20,937 nt of DNA from Sphingomonadaceae bacterium (GTDB lineage: Bacteria > Pseudomonadota > Alphaproteobacteria > Sphingomonadales > Sphingomonadaceae). The DNA is taken from the NCBI GenBank assembly GCA_019239785.1, contig JAFAZM010000120.1, forward strand, positions 1 to 20,937. The letters run 5' to 3'. Made by a program: the position numbers and the translations under genes. The notes under the pieces are model-generated. The model worked only from the letters and a program-made list of their open reading frames with translations, was not told the DNA's origin and did not search any database. The stretch's first letter is position 1. Each line of letters opens with the position of its first letter. Shown here one piece after another: positions 14,230-20,937 of the stretch.

Positions 14230-15243
14230 CTAGAGGTGAAGGACGCTGCCCAGCAGGCCGGCAATGGCCGGGGCGAACAGCGCTGCCACCGTCTTGAACA
14301 AGCTGAACAGGTCGGAAACCGGATTTTCGTCGGCGTCAGATTCGCCGCCTTTGTCCCTTGCCGCCGCGGCCGATTTGCGCCCTGCCGCTGCTGATTTCAC
14401 TTCCGCCGGCGGGGCCGCGACCTTCCTGCAATTCTCCGACAACCAGACCGCCACCGGGACATAATAAGAGGCGATGAACACCGAGTAGGTCGCGCCCCAA
14501 TAGAAGATGTAGGCGTCGACATGACTGGTGTAAGGCGCCGCCGCCTCGCCCGCGAGACCGGATGCCGGCCATCGCATCAGCGCGCTCAGAAAGAGCAGGC
14601 CAATCACCAGCACGGCCGCCGCGAGGTAGAGATGCGCATTCAATCGCCTTGCCTGCAATCGACATGCCGCGCGGGTTCCCGGATCCGGCATGGCGAGGCA
14701 GGAGATCGTTCCCAGAACCAAGGCCGGAGAAACCAACGCCAGGCCGATTTTCTGGACCTCGTTCAGCCACCAGAGCATATTGAACTGCACCCCGGAGCAG
14801 GCCGGCCGCAGGTCGAGCCAAGGCCACAGGTTCCCCGGCTCCCAGTTTCCGGCAAACGCATTGCAGATCTCGTGCTCGCCGAGAAACCGCGGCGCACCGG
14901 AGATCAGACCCCCAGCTACCGCCGCGACGCCAAAGAGCGTGAGCCCTATATACGCCTTGGTCAGGCGGTCGCGCGTGCCGGGGGCGGATGCCCGCACCGT
15001 TCGCACGAAATAGGCGAGGCATGCCACGGTCGTCGCGGCCAGAAGCAGCCATGCCGCCAGCATCTTGAGTCGACCGGCGGTCTCCAGATGTCCCGTCGCC
15101 GCCGGCAGATTGCCGTTCTCATGGAAGGGGACTCCCAGCAGCATGATCAGCAGACTGCCTGCGACGATCACTGTGAGGGGAAGGAAGACGATTCTTATGG
15201 CGGCACGCGGCAGCTCGAAACTGGCGAAGACGGGCTCGGTCAT
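14230..15243 (-). CDS. Six-helix integral membrane protein, unknown function
   Basis: The ATG at 15243 is preceded on the minus strand by AGGAGAGGAAG, an excellent ribosome-binding site, so it is chosen over longer upstream starts. The 337-residue protein has predicted helices at about 17-37, 59-80, 98-116, 164-183, 203-222 and 246-268. Between helices 3 and 4 is a tryptophan-rich loop with two cysteines (C127, C149) that may form a periplasmic disulfide. After the last helix comes a charged, alanine/lysine-rich linker (about 272-308) and a final hydrophobic C-terminal segment. I recognise no family. Its end is only 24 bases from the convergent sorbosone-dehydrogenase-like gene. It diverges from the enoyl-CoA hydratase gene, with 85 bases between starts. 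Confidence 0.8.
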   Translation of the reverse strand: MTEPVFASFELPRAAIRIVFLPLTVIVAGSLLIMLLGVPFHENGNLPAATGHLETAGRLKMLAAWLLLAATTVACLAYFVRTVRASAPGTRDRLTKAYIGLTLFGVAAVAGGLISGAPRFLGEHEICNAFAGNWEPGNLWPWLDLRPACSGVQFNMLWWLNEVQKIGLALVSPALVLGTISCLAMPDPGTRAACRLQARRLNAHLYLAAAVLVIGLLFLSALMRWPASGLAGEAAAPYTSHVDAYIFYWGATYSVFIASYYVPVAVWLSENCRKVAAPPAEVKSAAAGRKSAAAARDKGGESDADENPVSDLFSLFKTVAALFAPAIAGLLGSVLHL

Positions 15244-15328
15244 CTTCCTCTCCTGCCGGTCGGTTTTTCGGACAGATAGTGGCGAATGACAGATGGCCGC
15301 CAGCACGAAATTACGCCACAAGGCCTGG

Positions 15329-16108
15329 ATGGATTTCCAATATATCCGCCTCGAGATCAGCCCCGCCGCCGTGACGACGATCACGCTCAACCGTCCGGAC
15401 TCGTTGAACGCGCTCAATGCGGGGCTGATCGAGGAGATGCGCACGGCTTTGGCTTCGCTCGCCGACCGCGGCGCGCGCTGCCTGCTGATGATCGGGGAGG
15501 GGCGCGCCTTTTCGAGCGGGGCCGACCTGGTTGCCGGCGGCGGCCTGCCCGACGATGTCGGCGCCGCGCTCGAGTCGCATTTGAATCCGCTGATCGAGGA
15601 CGTGTTCGCGTTGCCGATGCCGGTCGTCTCCGCGGTGCGCGGGCCTTGCGCCGGCGCCGGCTGCTCGCTCGCGCTTGCCGCCGACATCGTGATCGCGGCG
15701 CGCTCGGCCTATTTCCTCCAGGCCTTCATCAATCTGGGTCTGGTCCCCGACGCCGGCGCGACCTGGCTGCTGCCGCGCCTCGCCGGGCGGGCCCGTGCGA
15801 TGGAGATGATGATGCTCGGCGAGCGCATCCCCGCCGAGCAGGCCGCCGCCTGGGGGATGATCAGCCGGATGGTCGAGGAGGACGAGCTCGAGAGCGAAGC
15901 GGCCCTGCTCGCCGCCCGCCTCGCCCGGGGGCCGACGGTGGCTTATACGCTGCTTCGCAAGCTCGCCCGTGACGCCGGCCAGGCGCCGCTCGGCGAGGCG
16001 CTCGCCGCCGAGCGCCATGCCCAGACGATCGCCGGCCGGACCGACGACTTCAAGGCGGGCGTGATGGCCTTCCTGCAGAAAAGGCAGCCGCGCTTCGAGG
16101 GAAAGTAA
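15329..16108 (+). CDS. Enoyl-CoA hydratase/isomerase family protein, PaaG-like
   Basis: This crotonase-fold enzyme acts on acyl-CoA thioesters. The ATG at 15329 has AAGG at 5 bases and opens the fold directly (MDFQYIRLEI), giving 259 residues, the family norm. An in-frame ATG at 15293 would add a charged 12-residue extension. The oxyanion-hole loops are FSSGADL (61-67) and RGPCAGAGCSLALAADI (104-120). The first catalytic glutamate of classic enoyl-CoA hydratase is replaced by S113. The second site is an aspartate in GLVPDAGATWLLPR (D141). A single aspartate is characteristic of PaaG-type isomerases, so an isomerase or a phenylacetyl-pathway-like role is more likely than hydration, though no paa genes are nearby. 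Confidence 0.88.
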   Translation: MDFQYIRLEISPAAVTTITLNRPDSLNALNAGLIEEMRTALASLADRGARCLLMIGEGRAFSSGADLVAGGGLPDDVGAALESHLNPLIEDVFALPMPVVSAVRGPCAGAGCSLALAADIVIAARSAYFLQAFINLGLVPDAGATWLLPRLAGRARAMEMMMLGERIPAEQAAAWGMISRMVEEDELESEAALLAARLARGPTVAYTLLRKLARDAGQAPLGEALAAERHAQTIAGRTDDFKAGVMAFLQKRQPRFEGK

Positions 16109-16132
16109 GCGCGGTTGGGGCCGCTCCGGGGC

Positions 16133-16537
16133 TCAGCCGGCGGCGCGGCGCCGCGGCGCCTCTTCCAGCTCCTCCGCGAACAGCCAGGCTTCGGCCTCGG
16201 CCGGATCGTCGAACCAGCGCGCCGCGCGGCTTTCGAGCGCGCGGATCGCCTGCGAGCGGGCGATATTCTTGCCGACGACGAAGGCAAGCCGGCGCGAGCG
16301 GAATTCGGGGTCCGCCAACATTTCCCGGAAGGCGTCGACGATTCTCTGCGCCTGCAGGCTCATGCCGCTGATGTCGTTCAGGGTAAGATGCTGGTTGGGG
16401 CCGCAGGTCAGCCGCGCATGGGCCAGCCGCCGCGCCGTCATGAAGTCGGCAATGTCGGCATGGGTGAAGAAGCCGGCCATCCTGATCCGCACCAGATCGC
16501 GCGCCCGGTCGACCTCGAAGGAGAATTCGGCTGTCAT
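16133..16537 (-). CDS. Small SpoIIAA/STAS-like protein, unknown function
   Basis: This 134-residue soluble protein starts at an ATG preceded by GAAGGCAGG. It begins with a beta strand (FSFEVDRARDLVRIRMAGFF) followed by a helix, THADIADFMTARR. The mid-region is NQHLTLNDISGMSLQAQRIV, and the later strand RRLAFVVGKNIAR is followed by ARWFDDPAEAEAWLF. That order resembles SpoIIAA/STAS-like proteins, common orphans in sphingomonads. No kinase or phosphatase partner is adjacent. It is convergent with the enoyl-CoA hydratase-like gene, 24 bases away, and divergent from pccB. Function is not assigned. Confidence 0.75.
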   Translation of the reverse strand: MTAEFSFEVDRARDLVRIRMAGFFTHADIADFMTARRLAHARLTCGPNQHLTLNDISGMSLQAQRIVDAFREMLADPEFRSRRLAFVVGKNIARSQAIRALESRAARWFDDPAEAEAWLFAEELEEAPRRRAAG

Positions 16538-16659
16538 CCAGCCTGCCTTCTAGGAAGGCATCGGCTACGATTTTGCTAATGGCGGATCGCGGCCAGCCGC
16601 AATGGCGAGCGCCGAGGTGGAAATTTGCCTCGCCTCGCGGGCGCGCATAAGAACGCCTC

Positions 16660-18192
16660 ATGGCCACGACGATCGAAGAGCTCGAAAAAAGGCGTGCGGC
16701 GGCGCGCCTCGGCGGAGGTGAGAAGAGGATCGCGGCGCAGCACGCCAAGGGGCGGCTCACCGCCCGCGAGCGGCTGACCGTGCTGCTCGATCAGGGTTCG
16801 TTCGAAGAATATGACATGTATGTCGAGCATAATTGCGTCGACTTCGGGATGGAGACGCAGAAGGTGCCCGGCGACGGCGTCGTCACCGGCTCCGGCACGA
16901 TCAACGGCCGCCTCGTCTTCGTCTTCGCCCAGGATTTCACCGTCTTCGGCGGCTCGCTCTCCGAGCGCCACGCCCAGAAGATCTGCAAGATCATGGACAT
17001 GGCGATGAAGGTCGGCGCCCCGGTGATCGGCCTCAACGACAGCGGCGGCGCCCGCATCCAGGAAGGCGTCGCCAGCCTTGCCGGCTATGCCGAGGTCTTC
17101 CAGCGCAACGTGCTCGCCTCCGGCGTGGTCCCGCAGGTGAGCCTGATCATGGGCCCCTGCGCCGGCGGCGCGGTCTATTCGCCCGCGATGACCGACTTCA
17201 TCTTCATGGTGAAGGATTCGTCCTACATGTTCGTCACCGGCCCGGACGTGGTGAAGACGGTGACCAACGAGGTGGTGACGCAGGAGGAATTGGGCGGCGC
17301 GATCACCCACACCACCAAGTCCGGCGTCGCCGACGTCGCCTTCGAGAACGACATCGACGCCTTGCTCGCAACCCGCGACTTCTTCGATTTCCTGCCGCTG
17401 TCGAACCGCCACGACCTGCCCGAGCGGCCCTGCCACGATCCCTGGGACCGGCTCGACGAAAGCCTCGACACGCTGATTCCGGACAGCGCGGCCAAGCCCT
17501 ACGACATGCACGAGCTGATCCGGAAGGTCGTCGACGACGGCGACTTCTTCGAGCTGCAGCCCGCCCATGCCGCCAACATCATCACCGGCTTCGGCCGGAT
17601 CGAGGGCCGCACCGTCGGCGTGGTCGCGAACCAGCCGATGGTGCTCGCCGGCGTGCTCGACATCGCCAGCTCGAAGAAGGCGGGGCGGTTCGTCCGCTTC
17701 TGCGAAGCCTTCGACATCCCGATCCTGACCTTCGTCGACGTGCCCGGCTTCCTCCCGGGTGTCGCGCAGGAGCATAATGGGATCATCAAGAACGGCGCGA
17801 AATTGCTCTTCGCTTATGCCGAGGCGACGGTGCCGAAGATCACCGTGATCACCCGCAAGGCCTATGGCGGCGCCTATGACGTGATGGCCTCCAAGCATTT
17901 GCGCGGCGACCTCAATTATGCCTGGCCGACCGCCGAGATCGCGGTGATGGGCGCCAAGGGCGCGGTCGAGATCATCTTCCGCAAGGATATCGGCGATCCG
18001 GAGAAGATCGCCGAGCGCACCGCCGACTATGAGGCCCGCTTCGCAAACCCCTTCGTCGCGGCGAGCAAGGGCTTCATCGACGAGGTGATCATGCCGCATT
18101 CCACGCGGCGGCGGATCGCGCTGGGATTGAGGAAGCTGCGCGACAAGCAGCTCGAGAATCCGTGGAAGAAGCACGACAATATCCCGCTATGA
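16660..18192 (+). CDS. pccB: Propionyl-CoA carboxylase beta subunit (carboxyltransferase)
   Basis: This is the carboxyltransferase subunit that moves carboxyl from biotin to propionyl-CoA, making (S)-methylmalonyl-CoA. The 510-residue protein has two crotonase-like halves. The N-half contains QDFTVFGGSLSERHA (91-105), LNDSGGARIQEGV (125-137) and GPCAGGAVYSPA (165-176). The C-half has the QPMVLAGVLDIASSKKAGRF region, DVPGFLPGVAQEHNGII, and RKAYGGAYDVMASKHLRGD, as expected for PccB. No biotin or carboxylase domain is fused, so the alpha subunit must be elsewhere. Start: ATG at 16660. Its stop overlaps the next gene by ATGA. With the epimerase and mutase downstream it forms a propionyl-CoA to succinyl-CoA operon. 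Confidence 0.97.
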   Translation: MATTIEELEKRRAAARLGGGEKRIAAQHAKGRLTARERLTVLLDQGSFEEYDMYVEHNCVDFGMETQKVPGDGVVTGSGTINGRLVFVFAQDFTVFGGSLSERHAQKICKIMDMAMKVGAPVIGLNDSGGARIQEGVASLAGYAEVFQRNVLASGVVPQVSLIMGPCAGGAVYSPAMTDFIFMVKDSSYMFVTGPDVVKTVTNEVVTQEELGGAITHTTKSGVADVAFENDIDALLATRDFFDFLPLSNRHDLPERPCHDPWDRLDESLDTLIPDSAAKPYDMHELIRKVVDDGDFFELQPAHAANIITGFGRIEGRTVGVVANQPMVLAGVLDIASSKKAGRFVRFCEAFDIPILTFVDVPGFLPGVAQEHNGIIKNGAKLLFAYAEATVPKITVITRKAYGGAYDVMASKHLRGDLNYAWPTAEIAVMGAKGAVEIIFRKDIGDPEKIAERTADYEARFANPFVAASKGFIDEVIMPHSTRRRIALGLRKLRDKQLENPWKKHDNIPL

Positions 18193-18494
18193 GCGTGGCA
18201 GCGGCGAGATCGCGCGCGAAGCGGGCGCTCGCACCGCTGGCAATCCTGCTCTGCCTCGCCGGCTGCTCGCAGGGCACGACGCCGCAGGAACGCATCCGGC
18301 AGGCGCGCGCGGCACACGAGAATCAGATCGATCCCCAGATCGAAGCCGACTGGCAGAATGTGGCAAACGCGGCGCGTCCGGTCATGATCATGGCCGACAA
18401 ATATTGGGCAGAGGCCAACCGGGTTGCCGCCGAGGCCCGTGCGGAAGACGAGCGGGAGGCGGCGGAGGAGACGAACAGGGGGGCGGGCAAATGA
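18189..18494 (+). CDS. Small lipoprotein inside the propionyl-CoA operon
   Basis: This is a 101-residue predicted lipoprotein whose ATG overlaps the pccB stop (ATGA). A basic N-region (RSRAKR) precedes a hydrophobic core and the lipobox LAGC (C26). The mature part is short, charged and probably helical (ERIRQARAAHENQIDPQIEA, then ARPVMIMADKYWAEANRVAA), ending in an acidic/polar tail. No family is recognised. The tight overlap implies co-translation with a cytosolic enzyme, which is unusual for an envelope protein and may simply reflect operon packing. Confidence 0.8.
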   Translation: MSVAAARSRAKRALAPLAILLCLAGCSQGTTPQERIRQARAAHENQIDPQIEADWQNVANAARPVMIMADKYWAEANRVAAEARAEDEREAAEETNRGAGK

Positions 18495-18528
18495 GTCCCG
18501 GCCTGTCCATCGCCGGGCGCGCAGGCGC

Positions 18529-18942
18529 GTGAATGGGGATGCCCATATCCGCATCGCCGCGGCGGTGATCGTCGACGAGCGCGGCCGCACCCTGCTGGTG
18601 CGCAAGCGTGGCACCCAGGCCTTCATGCAGGCGGGCGGCAAGCTCGCACCCGGCGAGACTCCTGCCGAGGCGCTCCGGCGCGAGCTGAGGGAGGAACTGG
18701 ACTGCGGCCTCGCCGGTGCGCCCAGGCCGCTGGGCCGATTCCATGCTCCGGCGGCCAACGAGCCGGGTCTCACGGTCGAGGCGGAGCTGTTCGGGGTGGT
18801 GCTCGAAGGCGAGATCCGTCCGGCGGCCGAGATCGAGGAGATCACCTGGCACGATCCCGACGATCTCGCTTCGGTGATCCTTGCGCCGCTCACCCGCGAT
18901 CACGTCCTGCCACTTGTTCCCACCCTCAGGAGAACTGCATGA
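18529..18942 (+). CDS. Nudix hydrolase
   Basis: This cytosolic Nudix-family pyrophosphohydrolase is 137 residues long. The preferred start is the GTG at 18529 (AGG shortly upstream), giving VNGDAHIRIAAAVIVDERGR, the normal fold opening. The longer frame upstream is arginine-rich and non-native. The Nudix box is GKLAPGETPAEALRRELREE: G37, E43, R51-E52, E55-E56 are as required, but the glycine normally following is aspartate (D58). Substrate is unknown; 8-oxo-dGTPase-like or CoA/NDP-type activity is possible from the family. Its stop overlaps the epimerase start (ATGA), so it is coupled to the propionyl-CoA pathway operon. Confidence 0.9.
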   Translation: MNGDAHIRIAAAVIVDERGRTLLVRKRGTQAFMQAGGKLAPGETPAEALRRELREELDCGLAGAPRPLGRFHAPAANEPGLTVEAELFGVVLEGEIRPAAEIEEITWHDPDDLASVILAPLTRDHVLPLVPTLRRTA

Positions 18943-19358
18943 AGCTCGGGCGCCTCAATCATGTCGGCGTCGCTACGCCATCGATCGAGCAATCGGTTGC
19001 CCGCTACCGCGCGCTGATGGGCGCCGAGGTGGTGCGCGAACCCTTCGACCTGCCGGCGCAGGGCGTACGGGTCTGCTTCGTCGACACGCCGAACAGTCAG
19101 ATCGAATTGATCGAGCCGCTCGGGCCGGACTCGCCGATCGTCAATTTCCTCGAAAAGAACCCGGCCGGCGGACAGCATCATGTCTGCTTCGAGGTGCCGG
19201 ACATCACGGCGGCGCGGGACTGGTTCGAAGGCAACGGCGCGCGTATCCTCGGCCCGACGCGGATCGGCGCGCATGGCACGCCGATCTTCTTCCTGCACCC
19301 GAAGGACATGGGCGGCGTGCTCACCGAGATCATGGAGACCCCGGAAGGGGTGGATTGA
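18939..19358 (+). CDS. mce: Methylmalonyl-CoA epimerase
   Basis: This enzyme interconverts (S)- and (R)-methylmalonyl-CoA, linking propionyl-CoA carboxylase to methylmalonyl-CoA mutase. The 139-residue glyoxalase/VOC-fold protein has paired beta-alpha-beta-beta-beta modules. Family metal ligands are visible: H8 in RLNHVGVAT, the histidine pair H80-H81 in GGQHHVCFEVPDI, and E130 in VLTEIME. The PNSQIELIEPLGPDSPI block is also typical. A strong ribosome-binding site (AGGAG, 7 bases upstream) lies within the end of the Nudix gene. Context between pccB and the mutase gene makes the assignment firm. The stop overlaps the next ATG by one base (TGATG). Confidence 0.96.
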   Translation: MKLGRLNHVGVATPSIEQSVARYRALMGAEVVREPFDLPAQGVRVCFVDTPNSQIELIEPLGPDSPIVNFLEKNPAGGQHHVCFEVPDITAARDWFEGNGARILGPTRIGAHGTPIFFLHPKDMGGVLTEIMETPEGVD

Positions 19359-19888
19359 TGCGGACCGAGCGCGTCCTTCTCCGTATCGGCCAGGCCGACG
19401 GGCGCACGGCGAGCGTGCCGATGCGGCATAATCTTTCGCACCAGCGCGGCAGCCGCTGCTATTTCGGCGCCCTCGCCGAGCCCGATGCTGAGATCGGGGA
19501 AGCCACCGAGCCGAGCTTCACCGGCGCCAATCTGTTCGAGGCGCTGGCCGTCTGGCGGGCGACGATCGAGCCCGAGGGATGGCGGCTGCTCCACGGTGCC
19601 GCGCGGGCCGATTGCTGGTCGAGGCCCGGGCACGCAAGTCCGTTCGTGGAGCAATTGCTGCCCGGTCGGGAAGCGACGCACCGGCTGAACGCGCTCGACC
19701 CTGCGCCCTTCGACACGGTGACCACGCTCGCCGAGCAAAGAGCGAATTTCGAGGCATGGCAGGCCGCACTCCCTCCGGTGCCGGTGGGCCGGGTGCCGCC
19801 GCGTGAAGGCCATGGTGACGATCCGCCAGTGGTCGAGTTCGGACCGCTGGCGAGGCTGGCCGGGCGGATCCTGGGCTCCAGGGAATGA
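19358..19888 (+). CDS. Conserved-looking protein of unknown function in the methylmalonyl-CoA operon
   Basis: This 176-residue protein starts in the TGATG overlap with mce, with GGAAGGGG upstream. It looks soluble, with no signal peptide or membrane helix. Recognisable blocks are VPMRHNLSHQRGSRCYFGAL, NLFEALAVWRATIEPEGWRL followed by LHGAARADCWSRPGHASPFV, and a proline-rich C-terminal stretch. The WRATIEPEGWRLLHGAARAD segment resembles short uncharacterised bacterial proteins with an L..WR..LE..GW.LL..GAR pattern, but I can name no family. Coupling to mce and position before the mutase suggest only shared expression, not a proven role in the pathway. Confidence 0.82.
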   Translation: MRTERVLLRIGQADGRTASVPMRHNLSHQRGSRCYFGALAEPDAEIGEATEPSFTGANLFEALAVWRATIEPEGWRLLHGAARADCWSRPGHASPFVEQLLPGREATHRLNALDPAPFDTVTTLAEQRANFEAWQAALPPVPVGRVPPREGHGDDPPVVEFGPLARLAGRILGSRE

Positions 19889-19930
19889 TGGGGCGGCTTC
19901 GCCAACCCGCTGCCGCGTCATCTCCTCGTC

Positions 19931-20014
19931 CGTTCGCCCTGAGCTTGTCGAAGGGCTTTCTTTCTGTTTGAGGGAGACGGGAAGGAAAGGGCTTCGACAG
20001 GCTCAGCCCGAACG
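19931..20014. repeat. Paired inverted repeat (GAGCTTGTCGAA family, REPIN-like)
   Basis: Two 30-base inverted arms (19931-19960 and 19985-20014) match at 25 of 30 positions when one is reversed and complemented, with 24 bases between them. Each arm folds on itself: GCCCT...AGGGC in the left, GGGCT...AGCCC in the right. This is a typical sphingomonad REP doublet. It fills most of the gap between the unknown protein gene and the mutase gene. Confidence 0.88.
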
Positions 20015-20023
20015 GGATTTGGA

Positions 20024-20937
20024 TTGACCGAAAAGAAACCGACCAGGACCGATTGGGACGCCGCTGCCGCGAAGGAGGCGAAGGGCAAGGACCTGACCTG
20101 GCGCACCCCCGAGGGGATCGAGGTCCGGCCGCTCTATACGGCCGAGGACATAGACGGCCTCGACCCCGGCCTGCCCGGCTTCGCCCCGTTCACCCGCGGT
20201 CCCTATGCCTCGATGTATACCGGCCGGCCCTGGACGATCCGCCAATATGCGGGCTTCTCGACCGCCGAGGACTCGAACGCCTTCTACCGGCGCAACCTCG
20301 CCGCAGGGCAGCACGGCATCTCGGTCGCCTTCGATCTCGCCACCCATCGCGGCTATGACAGCGACCATCCCCGCGTGGTCGGCGACGTCGGCAAGGCGGG
20401 CGTCGCGATCGACACGCTCGACGACATGAAAATCCTGTTCGACGGCATCCCGCTCGGCGAGATGTCGGTGTCGATGACGATGAACGGCGCGGTGCTGCCG
20501 GTCATGGCCTTCTACATCGTCGCCGCCGAGGAGCAGGGCGTGCCGCAGGAAAAGCTGACCGGCACGATCCAGAACGACATCCTCAAGGAGTTCGCGGTCC
20601 GCAACACCTATATCTACCCGCCGGCCCCATCGATGCGGATCGTCGCCGACATCATCCAATATTGCTCGGCGCACATGCCGAAGTTCAATTCGATCTCGAT
20701 CTCCGGCTATCACATGCACGAGGCCGGGGCGACCGCGGTGCAGGAGCTCGCCTTCACGCTCGCCGACGGCAAGGAATACGCCGGGCGCGCCATGGCCGCG
20801 GGGCTCGACATCGATGCCTTCGCGCCGCGCCTCAGCTTCTTCTTCGGCATCGGCATGAATTTCTTCATGGAGGTGGCGAAGCTGCGCGCGGCGCGGGTGC
20901 TCTGGCACCGGATCATGGACGGCTTCGGCGCGGCGAA
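20024..20937 (+). CDS. scpA: Methylmalonyl-CoA mutase, large subunit, 3' end cut by window edge
   Basis: This adenosylcobalamin-dependent mutase rearranges (R)-methylmalonyl-CoA to succinyl-CoA. The frame opens with TTG at 20024 (MTEKKPTRTDWDAAAAKEAK if read as a start), and no ATG lies near. The 304 visible residues cover the N-terminal substrate-binding barrel: TWRTPEGIEV, FTRGPYASMYTGRPWTIRQY (Y75, the conserved active-site tyrosine), AGFSTAEDSNAFYRRNLA, VAFDLATHRGYDSDHPRV, FAVRNTYIYPP (R193) and SGYHMHEAGA (H230). The B12-binding domain lies beyond the window. The ribosome-binding region (GGGATTTGG) abuts the palindromic repeat at 19931-20014. It completes the pathway of pccB and mce. Confidence 0.95.
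   Translation, partial: MTEKKPTRTDWDAAAAKEAKGKDLTWRTPEGIEVRPLYTAEDIDGLDPGLPGFAPFTRGPYASMYTGRPWTIRQYAGFSTAEDSNAFYRRNLAAGQHGISVAFDLATHRGYDSDHPRVVGDVGKAGVAIDTLDDMKILFDGIPLGEMSVSMTMNGAVLPVMAFYIVAAEEQGVPQEKLTGTIQNDILKEFAVRNTYIYPPAPSMRIVADIIQYCSAHMPKFNSISISGYHMHEAGATAVQELAFTLADGKEYAGRAMAAGLDIDAFAPRLSFFFGIGMNFFMEVAKLRAARVLWHRIMDGFGAA

Noticed and set aside
15244..15687. N-terminal extension of the minus-strand membrane protein
   Set aside because: It overlaps the enoyl-CoA hydratase-like gene, and a strong ribosome-binding site sits directly before the ATG at 15243.
16576..18174. Long minus-strand open frame opposite pccB
   Set aside because: A GC-driven shadow; the plus-strand gene has full carboxyltransferase motifs.
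19889..20023. Riboswitch (cobalamin type) upstream of the B12-dependent mutase
   Set aside because: The interval is taken up by the inverted repeat and is too short; no B12-box-like sequence was seen.

Overview
The window is dense, GC-rich alphaproteobacterial chromosome. The gene set and order (nfu, tsaB, rimI, a MucR regulator, fur, an acyltransferase, miaB, phoH, ybeY, corC), two MucR/Ros regulators, and palindromic intergenic repeats containing GAGCTTGTCGAA or CCCGCGAAAGCGGG point to the order Sphingomonadales (Sphingomonas or a close relative). Most is ordinary core genome. I saw no rRNA, tRNA, CRISPR array, intact insertion sequence, phage module or obvious defence system.

Region 1 (1-3573): the 3' part of a MucR/Ros regulator that has lost both zinc-ligand cysteines and ends in an AT-hook-like tail; a tiny membrane protein; uppP; two exported proteins of unknown role; and a glutathione S-transferase. 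Region 2 (3581-4450, minus strand): an exported protein with TonB-C-like modules, convergent with the transferase and divergent from nfu. Region 3 (4513-6290): nfu, a palindromic repeat, then tsaB and rimI coupled by ATGA. Region 4 (6291-7118): an 830-base gene-poor scar with a small ORF and a frameshifted second copy of the rimI 3' end, including its downstream flank.

Region 5 (7119-12881): a second MucR, a strong intrinsic terminator, a Fur/Mur-type regulator, a composite repeat, a lysophospholipid acyltransferase overlapping miaB, another repeat, then phoH-ybeY-corC. Nfu (Fe-S delivery), MiaB (Fe-S enzyme for tRNA A37), TsaB (t6A37) and Fur give this block an iron-sulfur and tRNA position-37 theme. 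Region 6 (12892-16537): a lipoprotein of the PQQ-type sugar (sorbosone) dehydrogenase fold, a six-helix membrane protein of unknown function, a PaaG-like enoyl-CoA hydratase/isomerase, and a small SpoIIAA/STAS-like protein.

Region 7 (16660-20937): a propionyl-CoA to succinyl-CoA operon: carboxylase beta subunit, small lipoprotein, Nudix hydrolase, methylmalonyl-CoA epimerase, an uncharacterised protein, a palindromic repeat, and the start of the B12-dependent methylmalonyl-CoA mutase, cut by the right edge. Within the operon, start and stop codons overlap or lie very close.

I did not find a convincing new system. The best second-look items are the cysteine-less MucR with an AT-hook tail, the rimI duplication scar, the repeats that appear to supply ribosome-binding regions for phoH and the mutase, and the unknown proteins embedded in the methylmalonyl-CoA operon.
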